From Erythrobacter sp. SDW2 (GTDB taxonomy: Bacteria; Pseudomonadota; Alphaproteobacteria; Sphingomonadales; Sphingomonadaceae), in assembly GCF_021431965.1 (NCBI RefSeq), contig NZ_CP090370.1:496001-560000 (forward strand): 64,000 bases of DNA, in the 5' to 3' direction. A program made the position numbers and the translations under genes. The notes beneath the pieces were generated by a model that searched no databases, was not told the origin of the DNA, and worked only from the letters and a program-made list of their open reading frames with translations. This document shows positions 45,751-55,083 of the stretch, piece by piece; positions within the stretch are counted from its first letter, which is position 1, and every line of letters starts with the position of its first letter.

Positions 45751-48348
45751 ATGGATATCTTCCCGCTGGCGATATTCCCTGATGGCGGCCTTGCCAGCTC
45801 GGTCATAACGACCGTGTGGGTAGGCGTTTTCGTCCTGTGCTTCTTCAACCTGCGTTTCGGGTGGGTGCTGTCGGGACTGGTCGTTCCAGGCTACCTTGTT
45901 CCGCTGCTGATCGTTAAGCCGATCGCGGCGGCAGTGATCGTCGTCGAAGCGATCCTCACTTATGCGATTGTCTGGATCTTCTCCGAGAAGATCAGTCGCG
46001 GCCGCTTCCCGGCGTTGTTCGGGCGCGACCGCTTCATGGGGCTGGTGCTGGCCAGCATCGCCGTTCGGCTATCGTTCGATGGCTACCTGTTGCCGCTGCT
46101 GGCGGACTGGCTGCTGGAGAATTTCGACCGCCGGTTCGACTGGAACGACAATCTCCAGAGCTTCGGTCTCGTCATCATCTCGCTGCTTGCCAACCAGTTC
46201 TGGAAGCCGGGGCTGGGGCGGGGACTGGCAGCCGCCGTGGTGACCATCGGGCTGACCTACCTGATCGTGCGCTACGGCCTGATGGAGCTGACCAATTTCC
46301 GCATGAGCGGGGTGAGCTATCTGTACGAAGGCCTGGCCAGCTCGATCCTCGCCAGCCCCAAGGCCTATATCATCCTGGTCATTACCGCGATGCTCGCGAG
46401 CCAGGTCAATGTTCGATACGGCTGGGACTTCTCGGGCATCCTCATCCCCGCGCTGATCGCGCTGCAATGGTACCAGCCGACCAAGGTGCTGACCTCATTC
46501 CTCGAGGCCATCGTCATCTATTTCATCGCCCGGCTGATCCTCAAGCTGCCGGTCATGGCCAATGCCACGATCGAGGGCGGGCGCAAGCTGCTGCTGTTCT
46601 TCAACATCAGCTTCGCATGGAAGATGGTGGTCGGCTGGGTGATCGTGTGGTGGGGGTTCGACGTCAAGACAACCGACCTCTACGGCTTCGGCTACCTTCT
46701 CTCGACGCTGATTGCGATCAAGGCGCACGACAAGAACATCTTCCCGCGCCTCGCCCGCTCGACCCTCCAGGTCAGCCTGGCCGGGGCGGTGCTGGGGAAC
46801 CTCATCGGCTTTGGCCTGTCCGCCGTGGTCTCGCGGGCCCAGTCCACGGCAAGTGCCGAGGCGCTCGACGGGGCGGGCGCAGAGCTCACGCCGCGTCTCA
46901 ACGCGCTTGTCGTCAGGTCGGTGGGCGATGCGTGGGTGCGAAAAGTCCGCGCCGACGCCCAACCCCTCAGCGCGCCTGCCACAGAAACGCTGCACGACCT
47001 GATCGAGCTGTTCGAGGCCAGCATCCCTGCCAGCAGTCCGTCATTCGACCTGACTGCGAGCGACTGGCGCGTGCAACGAGTGGAGGGCGGGCGCTTCGCC
47101 ATCATTCGGGCCGACGAGGCAGGCGAAGAACTGCTGGTCTATGATCCGAAAGCCCGGCGGGAACTCGCGGTGATAGTCCCCGATCCCACCGAGGCACCCG
47201 GACTTGCCGCAGCCGCGCTGCAGCTCCAGCGCAGCCAGGATGCCCGCTGGCTGATCCTTGCCGCCCCGACCGGTGCTGCGGAAATCGCCGGCAATCCGGT
47301 GATCGAAACTTTCCGGGCGACATCGACCATGGCCCGCCTCACGGTTGTCGCCGGTCCAGCCAGCGAAGGCGCGCGTGCGGTGTTTGCCAACCGGGCCGCA
47401 GGGACCGTCGATCTCGCCGCATTGCGCACTGCGGTTCGGGGCCTCTCGGTCTCGCTTCGCCCCCTGCCGGGTGAGGTTGTCGGCGACGAGGGCGAGATCG
47501 CGCTGGACAACGCGGCGCTGGCGGCGCTTTCGCGCCTTGCCAGCGCCCCCGACGTGGCTGGCACTGCCATTCCGCCGTGCAGCACGCCGTCTGCCGGGAA
47601 TCTCTCCAAGGGATGGGACGAACTCGGCCAGCTTGCGTTCTTGCGTTACGAGGTGGCCGCCCCGCTGCTGCAGGGTGTCGATGGCGGCATGTCTGCCGAT
47701 GTGGCACGGGCCTCGGCCGGGCTGGGCGGCTTTACCCTCGACCAGTGCCGCCTGGGGACGCGCGTGCAATGGCGCCTGTTCGCGCCTTTCCGGGACGAGG
47801 GGTATCTGTTCCTCGCGCGGGGGCAGGCGCCGGCGAAGGTAGTGCTCACCTATCGCGACCCGCTCACGCCCTTTGCTGCCCGTGCCGGGGCGGCGGTGGC
47901 TCGCGAATGGGGGGCGGACGCGCTCCTGATCGGTCCTGAAACCGATTCGCTGTTCCGGCCCGCGCTCTCGTCGTTCGATGTGCTTTGGCAAGAGGTGGCA
48001 AGGCACCAGCGGCCGGTCGATGGTGTATCGGTGTTCCAGCTCCGGCTCGCGCCACATTCGGCCCAGCGATTGCGTGGCAGCTCGGACGTGGTGGTGGCGC
48101 GCGATATTGTCGCCACACCCGATACCGAATTCCTGCCTATTGTATCGGCCTTGCGCATGGCAGGGCTGCGCGCGATTCTCGCCGGCACCGATGACGCTTC
48201 CGCCGGGTTCGAAAAGCGTCCAGGCACCGCTTTGCGTTATCTCGATCAGGTGAGCGGACGCCGCTACGCCATCGGCTGGGTCATGGTCGAACCGCCTCCG
48301 CCAGTGCCTGTTGTCCCGCCTCCGGCACCCGAGGAGTTGCGCCGATGA
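45751..48348 (+). CDS. PgsC/CapC-like membrane protein with tandem units and large soluble tail
   Basis: 865 residues. The first 365 are membrane-embedded, with about ten helices. Residues 10-150 match the PgsC pattern (LSGLVVPGYLVPLLIVKPI, AILTYAIVWIFSEKI, GRDRFMGLVLASIAVRLSFD, ISLLANQFWKPGLGRG). Residues 210-365 repeat it (ASQVNVRYGWDFSGILIPAL and onwards). PgsC of Bacillus is only about 150 residues. The remaining 500 residues are soluble and unknown, ending in a proline-rich tail. Presumed partner of the PgsB-domain protein in the same operon. Confidence 0.78.
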   Translation: MDIFPLAIFPDGGLASSVITTVWVGVFVLCFFNLRFGWVLSGLVVPGYLVPLLIVKPIAAAVIVVEAILTYAIVWIFSEKISRGRFPALFGRDRFMGLVLASIAVRLSFDGYLLPLLADWLLENFDRRFDWNDNLQSFGLVIISLLANQFWKPGLGRGLAAAVVTIGLTYLIVRYGLMELTNFRMSGVSYLYEGLASSILASPKAYIILVITAMLASQVNVRYGWDFSGILIPALIALQWYQPTKVLTSFLEAIVIYFIARLILKLPVMANATIEGGRKLLLFFNISFAWKMVVGWVIVWWGFDVKTTDLYGFGYLLSTLIAIKAHDKNIFPRLARSTLQVSLAGAVLGNLIGFGLSAVVSRAQSTASAEALDGAGAELTPRLNALVVRSVGDAWVRKVRADAQPLSAPATETLHDLIELFEASIPASSPSFDLTASDWRVQRVEGGRFAIIRADEAGEELLVYDPKARRELAVIVPDPTEAPGLAAAALQLQRSQDARWLILAAPTGAAEIAGNPVIETFRATSTMARLTVVAGPASEGARAVFANRAAGTVDLAALRTAVRGLSVSLRPLPGEVVGDEGEIALDNAALAALSRLASAPDVAGTAIPPCSTPSAGNLSKGWDELGQLAFLRYEVAAPLLQGVDGGMSADVARASAGLGGFTLDQCRLGTRVQWRLFAPFRDEGYLFLARGQAPAKVVLTYRDPLTPFAARAGAAVAREWGADALLIGPETDSLFRPALSSFDVLWQEVARHQRPVDGVSVFQLRLAPHSAQRLRGSSDVVVARDIVATPDTEFLPIVSALRMAGLRAILAGTDDASAGFEKRPGTALRYLDQVSGRRYAIGWVMVEPPPPVPVVPPPAPEELRR

Positions 48349-49118
48349 GCCTCAGCACCCTGTCTCGCGCTGCGCTCGTGTGCCTGCTGCTGGTCATCTC
48401 TGCGCTGGTCGGGCTGATCTACGGCCCTGCGATCGCCCGCTATGTGGCTGATGCCCAGAACTCGACTACGGTCGATGCCGAAATCGATAGCCGTGCCATC
48501 GTGTACCGGCTGGAGCAGGACAAGCCGGTAACCTTCGTCTTTTCGCAGCCGGTGGATCAGGTCCGCCTGCTGGCGCAGACGGCAGTCGGCCGGCAATCCC
48601 GCGCCGATCCGGCGGGATTTGTCTATACGCTCGAAGTGCGACTCTTCTCCGGCACCGGCGAAGAGGTCCTGCGCCAGCAGTTCAGCCTTCATTCCGATGC
48701 GCCCGATACGGTCTATGCCACGGGCGAAAACTGGCGGTTCTTCCGCAACCGGCCGGAAATGGTTGCCGGGATGGACGATGTGGTGGTGGCCGCGCCTTCC
48801 CCGGCGGTCCGGGCCGAATGGCGGCTGGTCGATGCCGATCCCAAGATCCTGGCTGTCGATATCCGGGTCTATGAACGCCAGCCACTGCTCGCATCCAATG
48901 CGATCACCTCGTTCCACCGGCGCAGCGCCGAAGAGCAGGCCAAGCTGGCCGAGGCAAACGCCTTTCCCCCGGACATGCTGACGGGTGAAGAGATCGCCAA
49001 CATCACCGCGAACATGTGGCGGCCGCTCGGCCCGATCGGGATAGCCGGGCGCGACTACCGGCCAATGGTGCTCTACGAGGGAACCCGGCGGCCCCGAAGG
49101 GGTGAGGACGGAGGGTGA
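48345..49118 (+). CDS. Membrane-anchored envelope protein of unknown function
   Basis: 257 residues with one N-terminal transmembrane helix (ALVCLLLVISALVGLIYGPA) and the rest predicted extracytoplasmic and beta-rich (IVYRLEQDKPVTFVFSQPVD; YTLEVRLFSGTGEEVLRQQF). I recognise no family. It occupies the place where PgsA/CapA would stand in Bacillus operons but shows no CapA metallophosphatase-like motifs. It is coupled to both neighbours by four-base overlaps, so it very likely belongs to the polymer system. Confidence 0.7.
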   Translation: MSLSTLSRAALVCLLLVISALVGLIYGPAIARYVADAQNSTTVDAEIDSRAIVYRLEQDKPVTFVFSQPVDQVRLLAQTAVGRQSRADPAGFVYTLEVRLFSGTGEEVLRQQFSLHSDAPDTVYATGENWRFFRNRPEMVAGMDDVVVAAPSPAVRAEWRLVDADPKILAVDIRVYERQPLLASNAITSFHRRSAEEQAKLAEANAFPPDMLTGEEIANITANMWRPLGPIGIAGRDYRPMVLYEGTRRPRRGEDGG

Positions 49119-49972
49119 AGCGCGGCCATGTCTTTGCAGGAGTCCTTGCCTTGGCGCTGAGCGCAGGCCTTGCCGCGCTGCTGTTCCCGTCGCTGCGCGA
49201 AGCGGTTGGCATAGCAACGCCGGATCGTGCGGCCATGTCGGCCAGCAAGCGCCTGTTCGACGCAGCGCTGGCCGGTGAAGCCAGCTCCGGTTTCCAAGGT
49301 ACGGGCCTGCGCGCCCGCACTCCTCCGGAAGGCTGGGAGGGAGTGGTCTATTCCGAGCCCGAGGGACAATGCCGGGGCCGCGGAATCTATCTCGTGCGCA
49401 GCGGGAGTGTGCAGCCCCTGGCTATCACCGCGCCGCATCGCGGGGCGGATCGCAACACAGGTACGCTTGCGGCACAGCTGTTCCTCGAATCCGCTGCGGT
49501 AGCGGCAGCGTGGAACTCTGCGCCGCGTAGCCCGACCGCTACATGCCCACACGCAATCGACCTCGCCAAGGCCCCCGAGCACCCGTTCACCGCCTTCGCG
49601 CTGTCCTTTGCCCGCCGGCATCCGAAAGGGCGGATCGTCCAGCTCCATGGCTTCGATCGTGCGAAGCGTGCGACGGCAGCCACCAGCGAAGCGGCGATGA
49701 TCATCTCCAATGGCACCATGACGCCCGATCCCGCCTTACTCGACCTCGCCGATTGCCTCAGCGTGGTGCTCGATCCCGCACCGGTGCTGGTGTTTCCTTA
49801 TGAAGCGAAGGAGCTGGGCGCGCTGAAGAACGCCCAGGGCCAGGCACTGCGGGCAGCGGGCTTCGCGGGCTTCGTCCACCTGGAGATGGCCGGCGACCTG
49901 CGACAGCGGCTGGTCGATGACCCAGCCCTCCGTGAACGGTTCTCAAGCTGTCTGCAGGGCATTCCGGGATGA
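49115..49972 (+). CDS. Exported protein, possible poly-gamma-glutamate hydrolase-like enzyme
   Basis: 285 residues with an N-terminal signal or anchor (FAGVLALALSAGLAALLFP) and GTG start. The motifs LAITAPHRGADRNTGTLAAQ (His108) and RIVQLHGFDRAKR (His178) recall the metal-binding His motifs of zinc-dependent poly-gamma-glutamate hydrolases and N-formylglutamate amidohydrolases, though the middle ligand region is not clear. The genomic context with PgsB/PgsC domains supports a trimming or release role. The assignment is tentative. Confidence 0.5.
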   Translation: MKRGHVFAGVLALALSAGLAALLFPSLREAVGIATPDRAAMSASKRLFDAALAGEASSGFQGTGLRARTPPEGWEGVVYSEPEGQCRGRGIYLVRSGSVQPLAITAPHRGADRNTGTLAAQLFLESAAVAAAWNSAPRSPTATCPHAIDLAKAPEHPFTAFALSFARRHPKGRIVQLHGFDRAKRATAATSEAAMIISNGTMTPDPALLDLADCLSVVLDPAPVLVFPYEAKELGALKNAQGQALRAAGFAGFVHLEMAGDLRQRLVDDPALRERFSSCLQGIPG

Positions 49973-52900
49973 CCGAGGCTTTGACCCTCGACCTGGCCGA
50001 GCGGCTCGAGCGGGGTTTCGCGCCCAAGCTCGCCCCGGTCTATGCCGATTTGCGCGACGAGGTTCTCGCCTATGCAGAAGACCGCGCCGAGCCTTCGCCT
50101 GCCCGGCGCCACGCCGAAGTGCTGGCGCATTTCTGCGAGCGGCAGATCGAAGCCATCGCCAGCCTGGCCAAAGCGGAGGCGGCGTTCCAGGCCCGTATCG
50201 TCAATGCGCTCGACGAGGCCGAGCAGCGCGCAGCCGTGCTGGCCTTTGCCGAGCAGATCGGCGCAGACTCCAAACAGTTGCGCAAGGACGCCAAGGCCTT
50301 CGATGCATTCTTCGATGCCGATGCGGTGCTCGAACGTTTTGGCAAGCGCGGGGGGGAGCGCGAACGTGCGCTTGCCTATGGGCTCGACCGCCTTGGCGTC
50401 GCCATGGGCGATGCGATGCGCGAAGATCCGGGCATCGGTTCCAGCGCCTTCTATGCCGAGGTCTTCCTGCCGCTGATGGCGAGGATGCGCGGCTGGCCGG
50501 GCGATCCCCGGGTCAGGCTCGGCGCGCATCGCTGCGTCAGGCTGCTGGCCGAGGGGTTGGCTCAGGAGCCGGAGGAACCGTGGTTCGACCAATTGCTCAG
50601 CGCCACCCGCCGTGTCTGTCTTGATGAAAGCGAGGACGTGTGGACCCAGTGCGAGGCCATCGATGCGCTGCTCGAGCTTTCGCCCGAGTCGCTCCCCTCG
50701 GTGATTGACCGGCGGCTGACGGCAGAACTCGAGTCGCGCAGCGACGGTCAGCGCGACAAGGCACTGTTCGTCCAACGCCACCTGGTGCGGCTGGTTTGTC
50801 GCAACTTCCACCGTTCGCCGCGCTTTGCCCGCTATCTCCCGGTGCTCTCCAACAGTCGCGAAGGGGCGGTACGGCAGGTTTTCGCCGAGGGCCTGCACCT
50901 GCTGCCGGCAGAACAGGCGAAGGGCTTGCTCACGCGTCTGAGGGTGGATCGCGACCGCCAAGTGCGTGCCGCGATCTTCGCCAGTCCGGGGCCGATCCTG
51001 GGGCTGGTCGGCCCGGAAGGCTACCTCCCCCATATCTGCCGCATCCTGACTCACGAGAATGACGAGTTCGTGCTACGGATTGCGTTGGATGCCGCCGGTG
51101 CGACCATGGCATGGCTGCGCGAACAGAGGCACGCCGGGCTGGAGAAGGCTTCCGCGACGCTGGGCGATGCGCTCGACCAGCTGCAACACCGGACCCAATC
51201 GACCAAAGTGCTGCGCTGGCTCGATGAAGCCCGCGAACGCATCTGGCTTTTCTCCTCGGTTGCGGCGCTGGAGGTCGCGGAACACCTCCACTCGATCATC
51301 GACGGCCAGCGCGAAGGCACGGTCCGCAAAGCCCGCGCGCTGCGACCCTACCTCGAGGAAGACCGCGAACTGGTCGGCCGGGTGATGGCGATAATTGCGC
51401 AGCGCGACTTTGGTCTTTCGCTCGAACCCGGCCGCTTCCCCGGCTTGCAGCGCGGCGAATTCTTCAAGCGGCGGCTGTGGCGCATTCTGTTCGAAGGCGG
51501 GAACAGCGCGACCGACAAGCGCCAGGCCTTCCGCCATGCGATAGGCCGCCATTACTACGGCACGATGTGGGCACCGAGCGCGCGCATGTCCGAACTCGCC
51601 CCGACAAAGGTACCGGGCGAGCCACTGTTCGAAAGCAGCGAGGGGGGCTGGCGCAACTACCTGCCGTTGCTCGACCAGGCGCTGGCTGTGCTCGACCGAG
51701 GCGGATCGGCGGAGATCTTCACCAGCGCCGGGATTACCACCGTCACGGCCCCTTCGGGCGTAATCCGCCGCGCCAAAGGCTTCTGGCGCATCTCGCGCGA
51801 CTTCCCGCGCCTGGCGGCGTTGCGAAATCGCGAACCCGAGGCCTACCTCGCCGAATTGCGCAAGCTGGGCCTGGAAATCGAGTTCCGGGCCTACTCTCTT
51901 GGCGTCAAGGAGGCCAACCCGCGGATCGTCAAGCTGTTCAGCGCCGGCGGAATTCTCGCCGCGCTGCCGCTGTTCTGGGACCGGGCGCTGGCCTATTTCT
52001 CCACCGTCTATGAAAACAACCTGATCGAGCTGGCGATCTTCCTTGCGCTCGCCTGTCTGTGGTTCTTCGGGCGGCACATGGCGCTGGGCTGGCATGCCCG
52101 GCGCTTGCGCAGCCGCCTGCCGCTCTCGCTCGGCGGGTGGGGTACACGCGGCAAGTCCGGGACCGAGCGGCTCAAGGCCGGGCTGATCAACGCGCTCGGC
52201 CCGTCGATCGTTTCCAAGACCACCGGTTGCGAGGCGATGTTCCTGCTCGGCACGCCCTTCGGCGAGCTGACCGAGATGTTCCTGTTCCGCCCCTATGACA
52301 AGGCAACGATCTGGGAGCAGTACCAGCTGCTGCGCACGTCGGACGGGCTCAAGACCCGCGTGTTCCTGTGGGAATGCATGGGCCTTAACCCGTCCTATGT
52401 GAAAGTGCTGCAGCAGGACTGGATGCGTGACGATATCGGCACCATCACCAATACCTATCCCGACCACGAGGATGTGCAGGGCCCGGCCGGGCGCAACATC
52501 CCCGAGGTCATGTGCGAGTTCATCCCGCATGATTCCTTCCTGCTCACGACCGAGGAGGAAATGTACCCGATCCTGACCGAAGGGGCCGCCAAGGCCGGTA
52601 CGCGGATCCAGCCGGTGACGTGGAAGGAGGCGGGGCTGATCCACCAGACCCTGCTCGATCGCTTCCCCTACGAGGAGCACCCCTACAATATTGCGCTGGT
52701 CACCGCGATGGGGGCGGAGCTGGGGCTGGAGGCAGATTTCTGCATCAAGGAAATGTCGGACCGGGTGGTGGCCGACCTTGGCGTGCTCAAGACCTATCCG
52801 CGCTCGCACATCAACGGACGCACTCTCGAGTTCGTCATGGGCATGTCGGCCAACGAACGTTTCGGGGCGATGGGCAACTGGACCCGGATGGGCTTCATCG

Positions 52901-54111
52901 ACCACGATCTGGGCCGCGATCCCGAGATCTTCGTCTCGACCATCGTCAACAACCGCGCTGACCGCGTACCGCGCAGCCGCGTCTTTGCGCGTATGCTGGT
53001 GTTCGATGTCGCGGCCGACAAGCATGTGCTGATCGGCTCCAATATCGAGGGCCTGCTGGGCTTCATCGACGAGGAGTGGGAAGCCTACTCGAGCCAGCTC
53101 ACGCTGGAGGACAAGGAAATGGACCCCTCGGCCAAGCTGGTCCAGCTGGCCAAGCATCAGCGGATCGCAGTGTCTCAGGAGGAGCTCGACGGGCGCCTTG
53201 CGGCGATGGTCAATGGGGTTACGAAAGGTGTTGCTATTGCGCCTGTGCTGGAAGCCGCGCGGGCAGGGGGACTGGCGGCGAAGCTTCAGCAGCTCGATGT
53301 CCCGCAGGCAGAGGCAATTGCCACCTTCTACGCCGCGCAGGCCGAGTTTCACGCCGAATATGCCAGGCTGGCCGAAGATGTCCGGGCCGGCCGCGGCAAT
53401 GATGCGGCGGTGCGGGGACTTTTGGGCAAGGCGTTCAAGGCCAAGCTGGTGCCGGTGTTCGACTATTACATTAAGGGCGAGATGATCGTCCGGCTGGTCG
53501 CCGACCAGACCCCGCCGGGCCTCGTCAACCGCATCATGGGGATGCAGAATATCAAGGGCACCGGGCTCGACTGGGTTTATCGCTGGCAGGCGTGGGAAGT
53601 GGCATGGAGGGCCTGCGAGCAACTGCGCGACGACGATCCGGGCACGGTCGAGAAGGGCTATCGCTTCCTCGCTTCGTTCCAGGAATTCGGCGCGCTGAGC
53701 GACCGCGCGGTGCGCGAAGCGATTGCGGCTCTGCGCGAGCGGCTCGACAGTGTCCCGGCTATCTCTGCTCCCCAGCTCGATGCGCTCGAAGCGCGCGTGG
53801 ACGATCAATTGCGCCAGTACGAAGGTCAGGATGCCGTCGCCAGCGCTGAGGAGCCCAAGGAGACCGGGTGGCTTGCAGCGCAAATGGGCAAGTTGCTCGA
53901 TTTCACCGAAGCCTTTGCCGATGCCGGTGACGCGGTGCGGCGGCGCAAGGCGGCCGAGCGCATCTACGTTGCGCTCATAGCCGAGCAGATTTCCAGCCAG
54001 CGGGCGGCAGCCGAGCTCAAGAAGCTCACTTCAAGGCAAAAGGGCGGCTGGCTGGCCAAGGATCTGAAAGAATGGCCGCAGAAGTTGTCTGCAAAGTTGC
54101 GCGGAGGATGA
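49969..54111 (+). CDS. Giant PgsB/CapB (Mur-ligase-like) amide ligase with HEAT-like N-terminus
   Basis: 1380 residues. Residues 1-600 are helical with HEAT-like repeats (VRQVFAEGLHLLPAEQAKGL, RDRQVRAAIFASPGPILGLV). Membrane segments lie at about 665-702. The PgsB-type ligase follows: P-loop GTRGKS at 725-730, WECMGLNP at 801-808, NTYPDHEDVQGP at 828-839 and NNRADR at 994-999, all aligning with Bacillus PgsB landmarks. A helical C-terminal region of 330 residues follows. Canonical PgsB has about 390 residues, so this is a large fusion. It probably adds glutamate or a similar amino acid by ATP-dependent amide bonds. Confidence 0.85.
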   Translation: MTEALTLDLAERLERGFAPKLAPVYADLRDEVLAYAEDRAEPSPARRHAEVLAHFCERQIEAIASLAKAEAAFQARIVNALDEAEQRAAVLAFAEQIGADSKQLRKDAKAFDAFFDADAVLERFGKRGGERERALAYGLDRLGVAMGDAMREDPGIGSSAFYAEVFLPLMARMRGWPGDPRVRLGAHRCVRLLAEGLAQEPEEPWFDQLLSATRRVCLDESEDVWTQCEAIDALLELSPESLPSVIDRRLTAELESRSDGQRDKALFVQRHLVRLVCRNFHRSPRFARYLPVLSNSREGAVRQVFAEGLHLLPAEQAKGLLTRLRVDRDRQVRAAIFASPGPILGLVGPEGYLPHICRILTHENDEFVLRIALDAAGATMAWLREQRHAGLEKASATLGDALDQLQHRTQSTKVLRWLDEARERIWLFSSVAALEVAEHLHSIIDGQREGTVRKARALRPYLEEDRELVGRVMAIIAQRDFGLSLEPGRFPGLQRGEFFKRRLWRILFEGGNSATDKRQAFRHAIGRHYYGTMWAPSARMSELAPTKVPGEPLFESSEGGWRNYLPLLDQALAVLDRGGSAEIFTSAGITTVTAPSGVIRRAKGFWRISRDFPRLAALRNREPEAYLAELRKLGLEIEFRAYSLGVKEANPRIVKLFSAGGILAALPLFWDRALAYFSTVYENNLIELAIFLALACLWFFGRHMALGWHARRLRSRLPLSLGGWGTRGKSGTERLKAGLINALGPSIVSKTTGCEAMFLLGTPFGELTEMFLFRPYDKATIWEQYQLLRTSDGLKTRVFLWECMGLNPSYVKVLQQDWMRDDIGTITNTYPDHEDVQGPAGRNIPEVMCEFIPHDSFLLTTEEEMYPILTEGAAKAGTRIQPVTWKEAGLIHQTLLDRFPYEEHPYNIALVTAMGAELGLEADFCIKEMSDRVVADLGVLKTYPRSHINGRTLEFVMGMSANERFGAMGNWTRMGFIDHDLGRDPEIFVSTIVNNRADRVPRSRVFARMLVFDVAADKHVLIGSNIEGLLGFIDEEWEAYSSQLTLEDKEMDPSAKLVQLAKHQRIAVSQEELDGRLAAMVNGVTKGVAIAPVLEAARAGGLAAKLQQLDVPQAEAIATFYAAQAEFHAEYARLAEDVRAGRGNDAAVRGLLGKAFKAKLVPVFDYYIKGEMIVRLVADQTPPGLVNRIMGMQNIKGTGLDWVYRWQAWEVAWRACEQLRDDDPGTVEKGYRFLASFQEFGALSDRAVREAIAALRERLDSVPAISAPQLDALEARVDDQLRQYEGQDAVASAEEPKETGWLAAQMGKLLDFTEAFADAGDAVRRRKAAERIYVALIAEQISSQRAAAELKKLTSRQKGGWLAKDLKEWPQKLSAKLRGG

Positions 54112-54148
54112 CTGTTTCACCCGCACAGGTCGCGCGGCGCAACTTTTC

Positions 54149-55081
54149 CTAGAAGCGGAAGCCCGCTGTTACTCCGACCCGGAAGGCGTCGTGGTCGTAT
54201 CGGACATCGTTGGAGGTGCGGAGGCGATACTGCGCATTGGCCTCGGCGTAGAAGCCGCGCGTGTCGCTACCATAGCTGAGCTCGAGCGCCGGGCCGACAT
54301 AGCTGTCCTGGCGCAATTCGCCTTGCGGGTCACCCCGGGCGATCCGCGCGTCATAGGACCAGCTACGGTACTCGACCGATGGTTTCAGACGCAGTCGTTT
54401 GGCTATCGGATGGCTGTACTCCACCTTCGCGGTGGTGCGATCATATGCGCGGGCAGGCGAGGTGTCGCTGTCGATTTCCTCGTAGGCGAGGTCGAAGCGC
54501 AACCAATGGTACGAACCGAAGCGACGGTTGTACTGGCCGGCAAAGCGCCATCCCTTGCCCTTGGGCTTGTCGCTGAGATCGTATTCGCGCCAGCGGTAGT
54601 CGGCAAAGGCCCGCAGGCGATCATTGCCGTGTTCCCATTGCAGCCGCACGCCGACACTGGTCTGGTCTGCGCGTGTGGATTCGAGCAGCGCGATGTTCTC
54701 GATCCGGCGGAACCGCAGCCGAATCTCGAACGCTTCGGACAACTCCTGTCTGAGCTCGATGGCCCCGCCATAGCTGGTGCGGTCCTGGTGGATGGGATCG
54801 GAATAGTCGTAATATCCACCTTCGACCTCGACGCGGGCACCGGTGGTCTTGCCAAGGTCGAAGTCCAGCCCGGCTTCGGCGCGAAACGCGACCCCCGAGC
54901 TGTCGAAGCCCTCGCCCTGGTCGACCGCAAGATCCGATTCGACGAGCCGGAACTCGATCTGCCCGGTGGGATCGACCTTGATGCCGCCTTCTTCTTTCGC
55001 GGACGCCGGCGCGCATGCCGCCATGACGGCGGTACCCAGCACAAGCTGCACGCAGCGCGCGATGAAGCGAGGCCAGCGCAT
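54149..55081 (-). CDS. Outer-membrane beta-barrel protein
   Basis: 310 residues with a signal peptide (LVLGTAVMAACAPASAKE). The rest is alternating beta strands rich in Tyr, Arg and Asp (ARVEVEGGYYDYSD; GFYAEANAQYRLRTSND), ending in Phe (AGFRF), as outer-membrane barrels do. I recognise no specific family. It converges with the PgsB-domain gene and lies two bases after the receiver-Hpt gene. It is a candidate outer-membrane exit or sensor component of the polymer cluster. Confidence 0.75.
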   Translation of the reverse strand: MRWPRFIARCVQLVLGTAVMAACAPASAKEEGGIKVDPTGQIEFRLVESDLAVDQGEGFDSSGVAFRAEAGLDFDLGKTTGARVEVEGGYYDYSDPIHQDRTSYGGAIELRQELSEAFEIRLRFRRIENIALLESTRADQTSVGVRLQWEHGNDRLRAFADYRWREYDLSDKPKGKGWRFAGQYNRRFGSYHWLRFDLAYEEIDSDTSPARAYDRTTAKVEYSHPIAKRLRLKPSVEYRSWSYDARIARGDPQGELRQDSYVGPALELSYGSDTRGFYAEANAQYRLRTSNDVRYDHDAFRVGVTAGFRF

Positions 55082-55083
55082 GG

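Noticed and set aside
51073-53883. An open frame of more than 900 codons opposite the PgsB-domain gene.
   Set aside because: It mirrors the codon bias of the real gene, has no recognisable motif and no ribosome site. The plus-strand protein carries clear ligase motifs.
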